Below, piece after piece: positions 9,119 to 17,874 of a stretch of DNA of 64,000 nucleotides; position 1 is the stretch's first letter; every line of letters starts with the position of its first letter. Under the pieces are notes generated by a model that saw only the letters and a list, made by a program, of their open reading frames with translations, was not told the origin of the DNA and ran no database searches. Position numbers and translations under genes: made by a program. This DNA comes from Lentimicrobium sp. (GTDB lineage: Bacteria; Bacteroidota; Bacteroidia; Bacteroidales; Lentimicrobiaceae), in NCBI GenBank assembly GCA_019429275.1, contig JAHYJC010000011.1, positions 41,250 to 105,249 of the forward strand. Reading direction: 5' to 3'.

Positions 9119-10072
9119 TTACTTAGGATTTTCAATCTTTTCCCCAAAATATAAAGTATAATAATGCATTGCCTCCCAATATGGTAGAGCCACACCATGA
9201 GACCATCCAACTTCAACATTGCTGAATGTTTTACCAGGAATAGCCTTTGAAGTTTTTATGTAGTCAAATTTATTCAGGTAATAATTCAATTCATCCGGAG
9301 AGGGGCAAATATCTGGTACATTTGGGCCATATCCAGAACGGTAAAACATCATATATTGTCCGAAAGGATTCTCGTTATCCATATAATCATAAAACATCGC
9401 TAAAGAAGACTGAACAGAAACAAAATAGCCGGTAGGCTCTACAACCAATGGATGCCTGAATTTGAATTGCAGTTCTGTAGTCGCATCCCTGCCAATATAT
9501 TGTCCTGTATAATCACCACATTTTCCCATTCCGCAGCACCAATACCAATAATCCGTGGAGTCAAATGGGACATAATTGGGGATGTATCCAATTAAACCTC
9601 CAGATAAAGATACTGCAAGGTTCTTATCCCCGTTTTTAAGGCCGGTTTCTTCAAAAGATAAATTGATTATGTCGAAAGTATAAGATTCATTATTTTTGGA
9701 TTGTTTGATGTTATTGACCCAATCTGAGATGGCTGAATACAGGTTGTTCAAATCGACAAGGCTTACCTGATTACCTATTAGATTTACAATAAGGGTGTCA
9801 TGATAAAAATCAACTCTTCCGAACTCGTGACTGTTATTGGCTTGTTCAAGATTTAACAATCCTTCAAGGTACCATTCTGCACTGTCTGCAATCAGGGTGC
9901 CTGTGCTTTTGTGCTTCAGGGTTTGTTTAAAATCAAGTAAAATAGAGGTAACCTTGTTGTTACCATGAGCATTTAAATCTTCGTTTGACCCGTCCGGGAC
10001 ATTGTCTTTTTTACATGAAGCAACTGCCAAAACCATTATGGCCAAGGTAAAAACAAAATAAAATCTTCTCAT
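9119..10072 (-). CDS. Hypothetical lipoprotein
   Basis: 317 residues from ATG 10070-10072. The longer open frame upstream lacks a signal peptide at its start. The N-terminus MRRFYFVFTLAIMVLAVASCKKD carries a lipobox with Cys about residue 21, so it is a probable outer-membrane lipoprotein. The rest is soluble, rich in aromatic residues, with cysteine pairs in the segment DYWYWCCGMGKCGDY. I do not recognise the family. It lies 84 bp upstream of the T9SS gene on the same strand, so the two may be co-transcribed. Confidence 0.7.
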   Translation of the reverse strand: MRRFYFVFTLAIMVLAVASCKKDNVPDGSNEDLNAHGNNKVTSILLDFKQTLKHKSTGTLIADSAEWYLEGLLNLEQANNSHEFGRVDFYHDTLIVNLIGNQVSLVDLNNLYSAISDWVNNIKQSKNNESYTFDIINLSFEETGLKNGDKNLAVSLSGGLIGYIPNYVPFDSTDYWYWCCGMGKCGDYTGQYIGRDATTELQFKFRHPLVVEPTGYFVSVQSSLAMFYDYMDNENPFGQYMMFYRSGYGPNVPDICPSPDELNYYLNKFDYIKTSKAIPGKTFSNVEVGWSHGVALPYWEAMHYYTLYFGEKIENPK

Positions 10073-10129
10073 GCTATTAAATTGAAAGTTTAAATTGAAA
10101 TAATCTTTGAAATAAAGGCGTAAATACAA

Positions 10130-10590
10130 AAATTTTATACCCTAAGGAGGATTGAAATGATTATCAAGACTATATATAAATAAATATTTCATATCACATT
10201 CACTTTTTTATTGTTGTATAAGTATATTGTTTGTAAATATAGTGGGAAATTTTATACAAAAAGCGATAAAACAGTTAAATATTCATATTTGGCCAGGATT
10301 TGAACAAAAGAGATAAAGCCAATTACTCTAATAATCAGATTAATAAAAGAATCTTACAAAAAATTAATTTGATCTAATGGACAAATTTTTATGTCACTTT
10401 TGTTTAATTTCTTTCACAGAAAACAGCTCAACAATCTGAAAAGTTTAAGAACCCTGAGGATTGGGAAGAATTCACTAAAGTACCGAAAATGCTATTAAAT
10501 GATTTGTTTGATTACCTTTATGTTTTAAATATAAAAGAGTTATATACTCATTGAAAAACCATCAATTAACCATTCCAAAATAATGATGCA
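10130..10590. other. Intergenic region with a possible coding remnant
   Basis: About 460 bp, strongly AT-rich. At 10408-10554 on the plus strand an open frame of 48 residues without a start codon ends in TGA. Its translation (for example FKNPEDWEEFTKVPKMLLND) looks protein-like and may be the tail of a lost gene. Nothing else was recognised. Confidence 0.35.
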
Positions 10591-11052
10591 ATGAAAACAA
10601 ATTTCCTTTTGGTCATTGTGGTGGCACTTCTTGGTCTTTTATCCATTGGAGCTTTTTATGGCGGAGGTGCATTAATGATTTCGACCGATGGCAGCCTAAT
10701 TAAACTGCCTGCCGTTTACCTGGAAGCTTTACCCTTTAAAAATTACTTCCTACCGGGACTTATTTTATTCTCTGTTTTCGGACTTTTACCGCTGATGGTA
10801 ATTTTTGGCCTTATCAGGAAGCCTGAATGTACAATATGCGAAAGGCTGAATGTATTGAAAGACATGCATTGGGCCTGCACATTTTGCCTCTACATTTCAT
10901 TCGCATTAATTATCTGGATTCAGGTGCAGATAATAACCCTTCAGACTATATTCTGGCTCCAGTCCTTTTATATGTTTTATGCCCTGATTATGATCATTAT
11001 TTTATTATTAACCCCGGTGAGAAGTTCATATGACAAGAAGAAAATTTCCTGA
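10591..11052 (+). CDS. Small membrane protein of unknown function
   Basis: 153 residues with four predicted membrane helices at about 5-27, 52-75, 92-113 and 118-142. A GGGALMISTDGSLIKLP segment follows the first helix, a pattern I associate with small conserved bacterial membrane proteins of unknown function. A CTICERL motif sits between helices 2 and 3. The start ATG 10591 is well placed. It is monocistronic, convergent with the cytochrome peroxidase gene. Confidence 0.7.
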   Translation: MKTNFLLVIVVALLGLLSIGAFYGGGALMISTDGSLIKLPAVYLEALPFKNYFLPGLILFSVFGLLPLMVIFGLIRKPECTICERLNVLKDMHWACTFCLYISFALIIWIQVQIITLQTIFWLQSFYMFYALIMIIILLLTPVRSSYDKKKIS

Positions 11053-11179
11053 TTTTCAAACCCTGAAAATTCTAAATTAATACCTGCCTATGGCAGAAAA
11101 GCTGCCTCAGGGAGACAGCCTTTCTGTATATTGAAATATAAATTTAACTTTTTAAAAAAAATATCAGGCGTGTCGGGTA

Positions 11180-12388
11180 TTAAGGAATATATCCATCCGA
11201 CAGGGTCTTCAGGAATGCCACAATTGCATTCTCTTCTGCTGCAGAGAGTTTAAGGTCGCCCAGTTCGGCAGTATTCAGGTTTGCCCTTGTTTCCGGTGCA
11301 GGCCATGGCATACCATTCCATCCAGCACCGGGCACATCGCGTGTATTGTAGAAATGTACGATTTCCTCAAGGCTCTTGAAATAACCATTATGGCCGTAAG
11401 ATTTCACAAATTCCGGATACGGACGGAGGTCAACATTGCGAAGTGTTGGTACCTTATGCTTGCCAAAATTCTCTGCAGCGGTGGGATTGCCGATGGACTC
11501 AAGAAATCCGCCCAATCCCATATCAACACAATCACAATCAGGGAACAAAACAAGGTTGGGATTTTCATAATTTATAGGAATGCCAATGTTGTCATAGGTA
11601 AAATCGGTAAACATCGGCTGTTTTCCTTTGATGCTGTGGCACTTTGAACATTTGGCCTTGCCCTGGAAAAGTGCTCTGCCTTTTTTCTCCTGGGCGGTTA
11701 GTTGTACCTGACCATTTAGCCAGAGATCATACTTGGAAGAGAAGGGGTTCACTTCAGCACTTCGTTCGTAAGCGGCAATGGCAAGGCCTACATAATCGTA
11801 GGCTGCATTAACATCGCCATTAAGGGCCCCGGCTCCATAAACGTCATCAAACAATTGTGCATAAGACGAAGTCTGAATGATAGAAATTACGCTTGCCGCG
11901 TCTGGAAGGGCTTGTTCCAAAGGGTTCAGGAACGGCCCCTGGGCCTGTTCGGCCAAAGGGTCACCAAGTGTCCATCCCGCAGCCCGTCCGTCCCAGAACA
12001 TGCCACCAATCCAGGTTCCTTTGTTATCCATGTATAATACAGGGCTATTACCACCATATGATGCTGCCGGCGGTTTACGGTGGCCAAATACGCCGGGGAT
12101 GGATCCTTCGTAAACCGATCCATGAAGATTAATATCCGAATCGGGGCCGGTAAATCCAACCCCAGGGTCGTGACAGCTTGCACACGACTGATTTTGATTT
12201 GCCGACAGGTTTTCGTCATAGAAGAGAAACTTGCCCAATTGCTCTTCCAGGCTTAACTCTGTTGATTTCAATTGCATAACAGCCCTTTCAGGCGGCTCTT
12301 CGATTTCCGGATCTTTGGTACAGGAATTCAGAATTATTCCTGCTGACAATAATGCAAATGAAAGCCGGATTAGATAATTTTTTTTCAT
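11180..12388 (-). CDS. Di-haem cytochrome c peroxidase family lipoprotein
   Basis: 402 residues from ATG 12386-12388. A lipobox ends at Cys 23 (IILNSC), so it is membrane-anchored on the outer side of the inner membrane or in the outer membrane. Two c-type haem sites are visible: CASCH at 69-73 and CSKCH in KAKCSKCHSIKGKQP at roughly 250. This two-haem arrangement is typical of the CcpA/MauG family, which reduces hydrogen peroxide with electrons from cytochromes or oxidises other substrates. The MauG-type alternative cannot be excluded. No partner genes lie beside it. Confidence 0.88.
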   Translation of the reverse strand: MKKNYLIRLSFALLSAGIILNSCTKDPEIEEPPERAVMQLKSTELSLEEQLGKFLFYDENLSANQNQSCASCHDPGVGFTGPDSDINLHGSVYEGSIPGVFGHRKPPAASYGGNSPVLYMDNKGTWIGGMFWDGRAAGWTLGDPLAEQAQGPFLNPLEQALPDAASVISIIQTSSYAQLFDDVYGAGALNGDVNAAYDYVGLAIAAYERSAEVNPFSSKYDLWLNGQVQLTAQEKKGRALFQGKAKCSKCHSIKGKQPMFTDFTYDNIGIPINYENPNLVLFPDCDCVDMGLGGFLESIGNPTAAENFGKHKVPTLRNVDLRPYPEFVKSYGHNGYFKSLEEIVHFYNTRDVPGAGWNGMPWPAPETRANLNTAELGDLKLSAAEENAIVAFLKTLSDGYIP

Positions 12389-12442
12389 ACCTGCTAATTT
12401 TGTGGTTAACAATCTGTTAATTAAATTGGTTTTATTAGGCAT

Positions 12443-13098
12443 ATAGTATTCCCAAATATATAAAATAATAATACAAGAGCAATTGATTTTCAGGATTTTT
12501 TGAAATCTGAGACTTATTTGAAATCATTTTAAATAAAATATTTCCAGGAAGAAAGATTGATCAATATCAAAGATAAGCTAAACCGGGCCGGAAACTATAA
12601 CATGAGTTGCCCCCAACAAGCAATGCCGGTAAGAAAAAAGAAACGCTTTACCTGTGGCCCCTGTTCGGAAAAAAAATTTCCTAACAGGGGCCAAATAACT
12701 AACTTTCGGACTGTAAAGAGAAAACCAGGCCATCAATGACACTATGAAAGAGACTGTTTCACGCGTAACATAATTTGCCTTTTGAAAATAAATTACTTCC
12801 TTCCGGGTTGCACATTTTCTCTTAACCATGCAAAATAGCAGTGTGTTTTCAGGTGTTTTTGCAAATGATGCATAAAATAGATTGGGAAAAGCAAATACTT
12901 TATTGACATTTTGTCAGTAACAAAAATTTAACAAAAAATATTACCTTAATAATCCATAATGATATTAATCAGGATTGAAAAACCTTCGATACCTATGGGC
13001 GCATTTTAAACGCTATTTAAATTCTTTTAATAGAATACCTAAAACTCTCAACTTCAATAAAAAACCTACTCATTCAATAAAAAAGACTTTTTACCCCA
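12443..13098. other. Intergenic region, about 650 bp, with one strong palindrome
   Basis: No convincing gene. It contains the inverted repeat at 12655-12693 (separate entry). The rest is AT-rich without recognised motifs. Confidence 0.5.
12655..12693. repeat. Strong intergenic palindrome
   Basis: Perfect 11-bp arms TGGCCCCTGTT (12655-12665) and AACAGGGGCCA (12683-12693), with a second nested pairing GGAAA/TTTCC in the centre. There is no T-tract beside either arm, so it does not look like a simple intrinsic terminator. Confidence 0.7.
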
Positions 13099-13468
13099 AT
13101 GAATAAATCAATCCTTACTGTTGCATAACTGGTTTTGTCAAACACTTTTATGACCTTTGCCTGGTGTGGCCACCTGAAATTCAAATAAATGAACTGCTTC
13201 AGCAACCTGGGGCCGGTGAGTATAATTCTGATCAGCTGGGGCATTGCCCTGCTGGAATATTCCTTTCAGGTACTGGCAAACAGGATTGGATACCGCAAAA
13301 ATTGAGGACCTTTTAACTGTGGCAATTAAAGGTAATACAGTAAGTTATTACACTGACCGTATTTACTGTTTTCATGATTGTTTTTTCAGGAATGAATCTT
13401 TCAGAATCAATCACCTGATTGGTTTTTGTTTGTTATTATTAGCTGTTTATTTTACCTTTAAGGAATAA
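13099..13468 (+). pseudogene. Decayed DUF486 (DMT-type small membrane protein) gene
   Basis: Reading from ATG 13099 gives recognisable DUF486 sequence, LVLSNTFMTFAWCGHLKFK, then ILISWGIALLEYSFQVLANRIGY, broken by in-frame stops at 13126 (TAA), 13186 (TAA) and 13303 (TGA). Each is explained by one base change from a family codon (for example GAA to TAA in KFKE). After 13310 the frame must shift to recover WQLKVIQ, again to recover VITLTVFTVF, and again for NESFRINHLIGFCLLLLAVYF ending at TAA 13466-13468. Three nonsense changes plus several frameshifts mean this is a true relic, not a sequencing slip. Intact members are small four-helix inner-membrane proteins of unknown function. Confidence 0.85.
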
Positions 13469-13484
13469 TTAGCAATCGCCCGTA

Positions 13485-14153
13485 ATGAAAAGAAAAACTC
13501 TTCTGATTTTATTTTTAATTGCAGGCAGTTTCAATGTTTTTGGCCAGAATATTGAAATCATTGGCGGGCTGAACCACAACGTATTCCACGATTACAATAA
13601 TAGTGAGGACCATTTTGTGTCCACTTACAAACCGGGTTTGGGATTTTGCGCAGGCATCAGGCTGGACAGCGTAAAAGTGGATTGGATGAATATGAGTTTT
13701 GCCTTACAATTTGACCAGATTAATGGAGAGCTGAAAGCAAGAAATGGTGGCCTGGGTTATGGCCATCATACAAATGCAAAAATCAATAAATCAATAATTT
13801 CCTTAGGTATTTTTCCTTTAAATTTCAGTATATTCAGAAGAATTGATCTGAACATCGGATTGGAAATTTCGGGATTAATAAATGAATCAATTACAGGGAC
13901 AGTCAGCGGCTGGAGCATGGGCGGCTCGAACTGGAGTTCCGATATCAATGAAAAATACAGCAGATACTGTTCATTGATCTGCGTGGGGTTAAAAGGAAGA
14001 ATTGCCTGTGATATTCCTGTGACAAATACAATTTACATTGCTCCGCAATATTCATATTATCATGGGTTAACAAAAGAGTTTGATGAATTTCCCGAAGAGA
14101 CCAGATCAATGAGACATTATTTTTGTATTGGAATAAAGAAGAGGATAAAATAA
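13485..14153 (+). CDS. Outer-membrane beta-barrel protein, hypothetical
   Basis: 222 residues. Signal peptide MKRKTLLILFLIAGSFNVFGQ, then alternating beta strands (IEIIGGLNHNVF, GLGFCAGIRLD, MNMSFALQFDQINGEL and others) ending in an aromatic strand HYFCIGIKKRIK. This is the general pattern of the small PorT-like outer-membrane barrels of the phylum. The function is unknown. The next gene starts 6 bp downstream, so they form an operon. Confidence 0.65.
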   Translation: MKRKTLLILFLIAGSFNVFGQNIEIIGGLNHNVFHDYNNSEDHFVSTYKPGLGFCAGIRLDSVKVDWMNMSFALQFDQINGELKARNGGLGYGHHTNAKINKSIISLGIFPLNFSIFRRIDLNIGLEISGLINESITGTVSGWSMGGSNWSSDINEKYSRYCSLICVGLKGRIACDIPVTNTIYIAPQYSYYHGLTKEFDEFPEETRSMRHYFCIGIKKRIK

Positions 14154-14159
14154 ACGGTC

Positions 14160-15050
14160 ATGAAAAAGTCAATTGTAATTGCTGTATTGCTGATGATAAC
14201 TCTCATTGCTAAAAGTCAGCATCTGGTTCAGGAAAATAAAACCTGGAACGTTATTGAATCAATGAATTTTGGTGGAAGTTTCACACAATCATTCAGGATA
14301 TCGGGCGATACTACCCTGGGCCAATCCGTTTACAAAATACTCTTGGCAACCTATGACACCACGCTAATAAACTGGGAATTTTTCGGAGGTATCCGGGAGT
14401 TTGATAACCAGGTTTTTCTTTACCATGCTTCCTCTGAAACAGAAGCGATGCTTTATGATTTTAATCTGGAAGTCGGCAGTACATTTAATTCTATCAATCT
14501 TGTTTGGGATTGCCCGATAGAATTATCGGTCTCATCAATTGAAACAATCACGCTTGCAAACGGTGAAGAAGCCCAACAAATCAATTTCGGCTTCAATGGA
14601 TTTCACGAGGAGCAATGGATAGCCGGAATAGGCAGCCTCAATGGGTTGGTGAATATCGGCACAAATCAGTGCATCACAGATGTTTGGTCTGACCTGAGTT
14701 GTTGCTATCTTGGAGATGAATTGATTTTTCAAAATCCGGGCATTAATAGCTGCTTTGTGTATACTTTGGGTACGCCACAAAATGTGATTCACACTAATCC
14801 TATAATCTATCCAAACCCGTTTTCTGATGGTTTTATTTTAGAATTTAATTTCCTGCCATTACAAAACTATCACCTTCAAATTATCAATTCAATGGGTCAG
14901 ATTGTTTTAAACATAGAGAACATTAGCTCAGGAAAAATCGTTGTACCCGGAAACCGGCTTTCTTCAGGAGTTCATTTCTACAGATTATTTAATGACAAAG
15001 ATATGGTTGCAAGTGGAACAGTATTCAAAGAGAATGATTTAATAAGGTGA
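14160..15050 (+). CDS. Exported protein with type A T9SS sorting domain
   Basis: 296 residues. Signal peptide to about residue 19 (LIAKSQ). The middle is of unknown family. The C-terminal 80 residues begin IIYPNPFSDGFILEF and include LQIINSMGQIV and LSSGVHFYRLF, the T9SS type A sorting domain. It follows the beta-barrel gene with a 6-bp gap, so the two may act together at the cell surface (inference from context). Confidence 0.8.
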   Translation: MKKSIVIAVLLMITLIAKSQHLVQENKTWNVIESMNFGGSFTQSFRISGDTTLGQSVYKILLATYDTTLINWEFFGGIREFDNQVFLYHASSETEAMLYDFNLEVGSTFNSINLVWDCPIELSVSSIETITLANGEEAQQINFGFNGFHEEQWIAGIGSLNGLVNIGTNQCITDVWSDLSCCYLGDELIFQNPGINSCFVYTLGTPQNVIHTNPIIYPNPFSDGFILEFNFLPLQNYHLQIINSMGQIVLNIENISSGKIVVPGNRLSSGVHFYRLFNDKDMVASGTVFKENDLIR

Positions 15051-15077
15051 TAATTAGCTACTTATCCTTTGTATTAT

Positions 15078-15107
15078 AAAAAAAAGCTGACACAAAAATG
15101 AGTCAGC
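15078..15107 (-). terminator. Intrinsic terminator after the CAU tRNA
   Basis: On the minus strand: stem GCTGAC / GTCAGC (15107-15102 and 15091-15086) with a 10-base loop, then a run of T (15085-15078). It lies 16 bp downstream of the tRNA 3' end. Confidence 0.8.
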
Positions 15108-15122
15108 CTTAATAAGAAGTTG

Positions 15123-15196
15123 TGGGCCCACCTGGACTTGAACCAGGGACCACCTGATTATGAGTCAGGTGCTCTAACCAACTGAGCTATAGGCCC
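15123..15196 (-). tRNA. tRNA with CAU anticodon, probably tRNA-Ile2
   Basis: 74 nt, cloverleaf complete. The acceptor stem GGGCCTA pairs with TGGGCCC (one G-T). The anticodon stem CCTGA/TCAGG carries loop CTCATAA, so the anticodon is CAT. The T arm contains GGTTCAAGTCC. CCA is not encoded. It lacks the GGG/CCC anticodon-stem pairs and 1-72 mismatch of an initiator. Either elongator Met or Ile2 (lysidine-modified CAU) is possible. The GGGCC-type acceptor stem resembles isoleucine tRNAs, which is why Ile2 is favoured. Confidence 0.85.
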
Positions 15197-15236
15197 TTGT
15201 GATAAAGTTGACTTTTCATCATTTTACCAACGGGTT

Positions 15237-15271
15237 GCAAATGTACAAAATAATCAAAAATAGCAACCAAA
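15237..15271 (-). promoter_or_regulatory. Promoter of the CAU tRNA
   Basis: On the minus strand: TTTG (15271-15268), 22-bp spacer, TACATTTGC (15245-15237). The -7 lies 40 bp upstream of the tRNA 5' end. Confidence 0.55.
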
Positions 15272-15282
15272 CTGGTAAAAAA

Positions 15283-16134
15283 TTAATATCCAACTCTTAT
15301 TGCTTCGTTCAATGCCTCTTCTGAAAACTTAGTAATCGCATTTTTGTTTTTCAGAAATTCCAGCAAATGCATTGTATTAAGATTTCCCACAAGTTCATAA
15401 CCCGTCATGGGGCATCCTCCAATTCCGTTCAACACGCCTTCGTACCAGCGGCAGCCGGCATCCCAGGCGGCTTCTAGTTTTTTCTGCCACTCGTTGGGCC
15501 GGGTGTGAATGTGTAATCCGAATTCATGATCAGGAAAACGATGCAGCAGTGTTGAGTAAACCTCTCCGATAAGTTCATCGGTAGCAATGCCAATGGTGTC
15601 GGCCAGCGTAATGGTTTTTATTCCTTTGCCGGCGAGTATTTCAATATGTTGCGACAGCAGATCGATGCTCCATGGGTCATTGTATGGATTACCATAGGCC
15701 ATACTTAAAAAAATGCGCAGGGTTTTGTCCGAATTTTTGCAGATTTCCTGTAATCCCTCGATGGTCAAAAGGGCCTTCTCCTGATCGGAATTGATGTTTT
15801 TCATCAGAAAAGTCTCCGAAACGGAGTAAGGAAATCCGATGATATCGACTTTTTGCTGAAGCGCAGCATCCCGGCCTCCACGAAGGTTTCCAACTATTAC
15901 CATCAATTTTGAGCTGCTGCCTGATTTATCGGCAAGTTCCAGCACCTTATCCTGTTCTGCCATTTGGGGAACCGCTTTGGGCGACACGAAACTCCCGAAA
16001 TCAATCACATCAAAACCAACTTTCAGCAATGCATTGAGGTATGCGGCCCTTTTTTCAGGCGCAATGACATTCGGCAGACCCTGCTGGGCATCGCGGGGAC
16101 TCTCGGTGAGCTTGATGGTGTCGTTTTTTTTCAT
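15283..16134 (-). CDS. Hydroxymethylglutaryl-CoA lyase (last step of leucine degradation)
   Basis: 283 residues from ATG 16132-16134. The frame is open further upstream, but that part reads through a heptamer repeat array and is not family-like. TIM-barrel HMGL-like lyase: IKLTESPRDAQQG near the N-terminus, VIDFGSFVSPKAVPQM, the metal-binding HIHTRPNEW segment, and the catalytic-cysteine loop GIGGCPMTGYELVGNLNT. That loop differs from the classical GGCPYAKGASGNVATED but matches the form I associate with this phylum. It splits HMG-CoA into acetoacetate and acetyl-CoA. The gene is downstream-most in the leucine cluster, 15 bp from the edge of a heptamer cassette. Confidence 0.82.
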   Translation of the reverse strand: MKKNDTIKLTESPRDAQQGLPNVIAPEKRAAYLNALLKVGFDVIDFGSFVSPKAVPQMAEQDKVLELADKSGSSSKLMVIVGNLRGGRDAALQQKVDIIGFPYSVSETFLMKNINSDQEKALLTIEGLQEICKNSDKTLRIFLSMAYGNPYNDPWSIDLLSQHIEILAGKGIKTITLADTIGIATDELIGEVYSTLLHRFPDHEFGLHIHTRPNEWQKKLEAAWDAGCRWYEGVLNGIGGCPMTGYELVGNLNTMHLLEFLKNKNAITKFSEEALNEAIRVGY

Positions 16135-16148
16135 CGGAATTTGGTTAA

Positions 16149-16713
16149 AGGGGCGAGGGACGAATTTGGGGACGAGGGACGAAATTAGGGACGGGAGCAC
16201 TCCGAAATTGAGATACGCTTAGTGTTTTGTCTTTGTTTCCAATGTTTGAATTGCTTTTGTTTCCATCGATATGATGTCATCAAGTTTCAGAATTCTGGCG
16301 TTTATAATTTCCGGCTCCAACAGGTGACTGCTTTTTCGGTACCAACCTTTTGATTCTCTGGCTGAACCCCGGCTAATCCGGAGAAATTGTGGATATTCTT
16401 TTCCAAATCCCCGGCCATATCCCTCTTCAATATTTGCGCTTATCGAACCAACAGATCTCACCAACTGTCTGGCGATCTCTTTGCCCCTGAAATCGAGCAT
16501 AAGTGTTTCTGTGTCGGTCCACATCTCATCCCAAAGTTCCATCGAGAGATTGTAAAATCTGACTTCTTCAAGACGATCTTTCATAATTTTAAAAATTGTT
16601 AGTAATCAATAAATGATTTTTAAAAATTGTATTTACTCTTAAACCACTGCCCTTTTTACAACGTCCCTCGTCCCTGAATTCGTCCCTCGTCCCTTTTTTC
16701 GTCCCTCGCCCCT
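16149..16713. mobile_element. Cassette 1: GTCCCTC heptamer arrays in inverted orientation around a four-helix-bundle gene
   Basis: Both ends carry the same array in opposite orientation: left 16149-16195 and right 16662-16713, about 48 bp, nearly identical after reverse complementing. The outermost 16 bp are a perfect inverted pair, AGGGGCGAGGGACGAA at 16149-16164 and its complement at 16698-16713. Inside the arrays the unit is GTCCCTC, 7 bp. The only gene inside is the 121-codon frame at 16219-16584. The left end is 15 bp from the HMG-CoA lyase ATG and the right end 2 bp from the acyl-CoA dehydrogenase stop. No clear target-site duplication was seen. That it is or was mobile is inference. 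Confidence 0.65.
16219..16584 (-). CDS. Four-helix-bundle protein (23S rRNA intervening-sequence family)
   Basis: 121 residues. RQLVRSVGSISANIEEGYGRG followed by EYPQFLRISRGSARES is the hallmark of the family known from intervening sequences in 23S rRNA genes of Leptospira and found as free genes in many Bacteroidota. Four helices, no catalytic motif. Molecular function is unknown. It is flanked on both sides by inverted GTCCCTC arrays. No nearby -7 motif was found; it may be read from the leucine operon, in the same orientation. Confidence 0.85.
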   Translation of the reverse strand: MKDRLEEVRFYNLSMELWDEMWTDTETLMLDFRGKEIARQLVRSVGSISANIEEGYGRGFGKEYPQFLRISRGSARESKGWYRKSSHLLEPEIINARILKLDDIISMETKAIQTLETKTKH

Positions 16714-16714
16714 C

Positions 16715-17860
16715 CTAACAACCAATATACCTCGAAATCACAAGCCTCTGTATCTCCGAAGTTCCCTCGCCTATCTGCAGCAGTCGCTGATCGCGGTAAA
16801 ACCTTTCAATGGGATAATCTTTCATCAGGCCATAGCCACCGTGTATCTGAACAGCTTCGTCGGCAACTTCTTTGGCAATTTCGGAGCAATAGAGTTTGGC
16901 CATAGCCGATTCTTTTGCAAAAGGCTGATTGGTATCTTTCAGCCAGCAGGCTTTGTAGAGCAGGTTTCGTGCAAGTTCAATTTTCAATGCCATATCAGCC
17001 AGTTTAAATGAAATGACCTGGAATTTTGAAATGGGCTGTCCGAATTGTTTGCGCTCCTGCGCATAGGCAAGGGCAAGTTCAAAGGCGCCCTGCGCACAAC
17101 CAAGACCCATGGCTGCAATTGAAAGGCGGCCCGAATCAAGGGTGGAGAGCATGATTTTTGAGCCTTCGCCGATTTTGCCCAGCACATTACTTTCCGGAAC
17201 CCGGCAATCGTCGAAAAAAAGCTGAGAAGTGTCAGAGGCACGCCACATCATTTTTCCATGCATCGTCTGTCGGGTAAAACCAGGGGTGTCCTTATCGACC
17301 AGGATGGTAGTGAACTCCTTTTTGCCCTGCCTTTCACCGGTTACAGCCTGAACCGTTGCACCTATTGAAATATCGGCTGAACCATTGGTAATGAATATTT
17401 TTGAGCCATTGATCACCCATTCACCATTTTCGCGGGTGGCACGGGTTTTTGAGCCTCGCGAGTCAGAACCGGCATCGGGTTCGGTCAGCCCGAAAGCCCA
17501 CAACGCATCTCCTGTGCAAAGCTGAGGCAGATACTTCATTTTCTGCTCCTCGGTTCCATAATAATACAGCGGACCGACTCCCAGGGAGTTGTGTGCGGCA
17601 AGTGTCGCCGCCTGGGAACCATCGATGCGGGCAAGCTCCTCCACCGCAATGATGTAGGAAATATAGTCCATCTCCTGTCCGCCGTACTTTTGCGGCAGGT
17701 AAATGCCAAATAATCCCAGTTCTCCCATTTTACGGGTTAATTCGGTTGAGAACTCTGCTTTTTCATCGAGTTCCTGTGCCACCGGCCTGATTTCGCGCTC
17801 AGCAAAATTGCGAACGGTTTCCCGGATCATTTGATGTTCTTCACTCAGATTAAAGTCCAT
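16715..17860 (-). CDS. Acyl-CoA dehydrogenase, probable isovaleryl-CoA dehydrogenase by context
   Basis: 381 residues from ATG 17858-17860. The upstream extension reads into repeat DNA. FAD-dependent acyl-CoA dehydrogenase with LTEPDAGSD, ITNG, the QIHGGYGLMKDYPIERFYRD segment and the final GEGTSEIQRLVISR. In the leucine pathway it would oxidise isovaleryl-CoA to 3-methylcrotonyl-CoA. The Glu in GEGTSEI is at the short/medium-chain catalytic position, while classical isovaleryl-CoA dehydrogenases place the base elsewhere. Substrate is therefore assigned from gene context, and another short or branched acyl-CoA is possible. A heptamer cassette lies on each side. Confidence 0.85.
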   Translation of the reverse strand: MDFNLSEEHQMIRETVRNFAEREIRPVAQELDEKAEFSTELTRKMGELGLFGIYLPQKYGGQEMDYISYIIAVEELARIDGSQAATLAAHNSLGVGPLYYYGTEEQKMKYLPQLCTGDALWAFGLTEPDAGSDSRGSKTRATRENGEWVINGSKIFITNGSADISIGATVQAVTGERQGKKEFTTILVDKDTPGFTRQTMHGKMMWRASDTSQLFFDDCRVPESNVLGKIGEGSKIMLSTLDSGRLSIAAMGLGCAQGAFELALAYAQERKQFGQPISKFQVISFKLADMALKIELARNLLYKACWLKDTNQPFAKESAMAKLYCSEIAKEVADEAVQIHGGYGLMKDYPIERFYRDQRLLQIGEGTSEIQRLVISRYIGC

Positions 17861-17874
17861 AATATTTAATTTTT

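Noticed and set aside
12578..12829. 83-codon minus-strand frame over the palindrome
   Set aside because: Its translation reads through the hairpin arms and shows no family resemblance.
16135..16200. Upstream extension of the HMG-CoA lyase frame
   Set aside because: It runs through the GTCCCTC array and is not family-like; ATG 16134 starts the conserved sequence.
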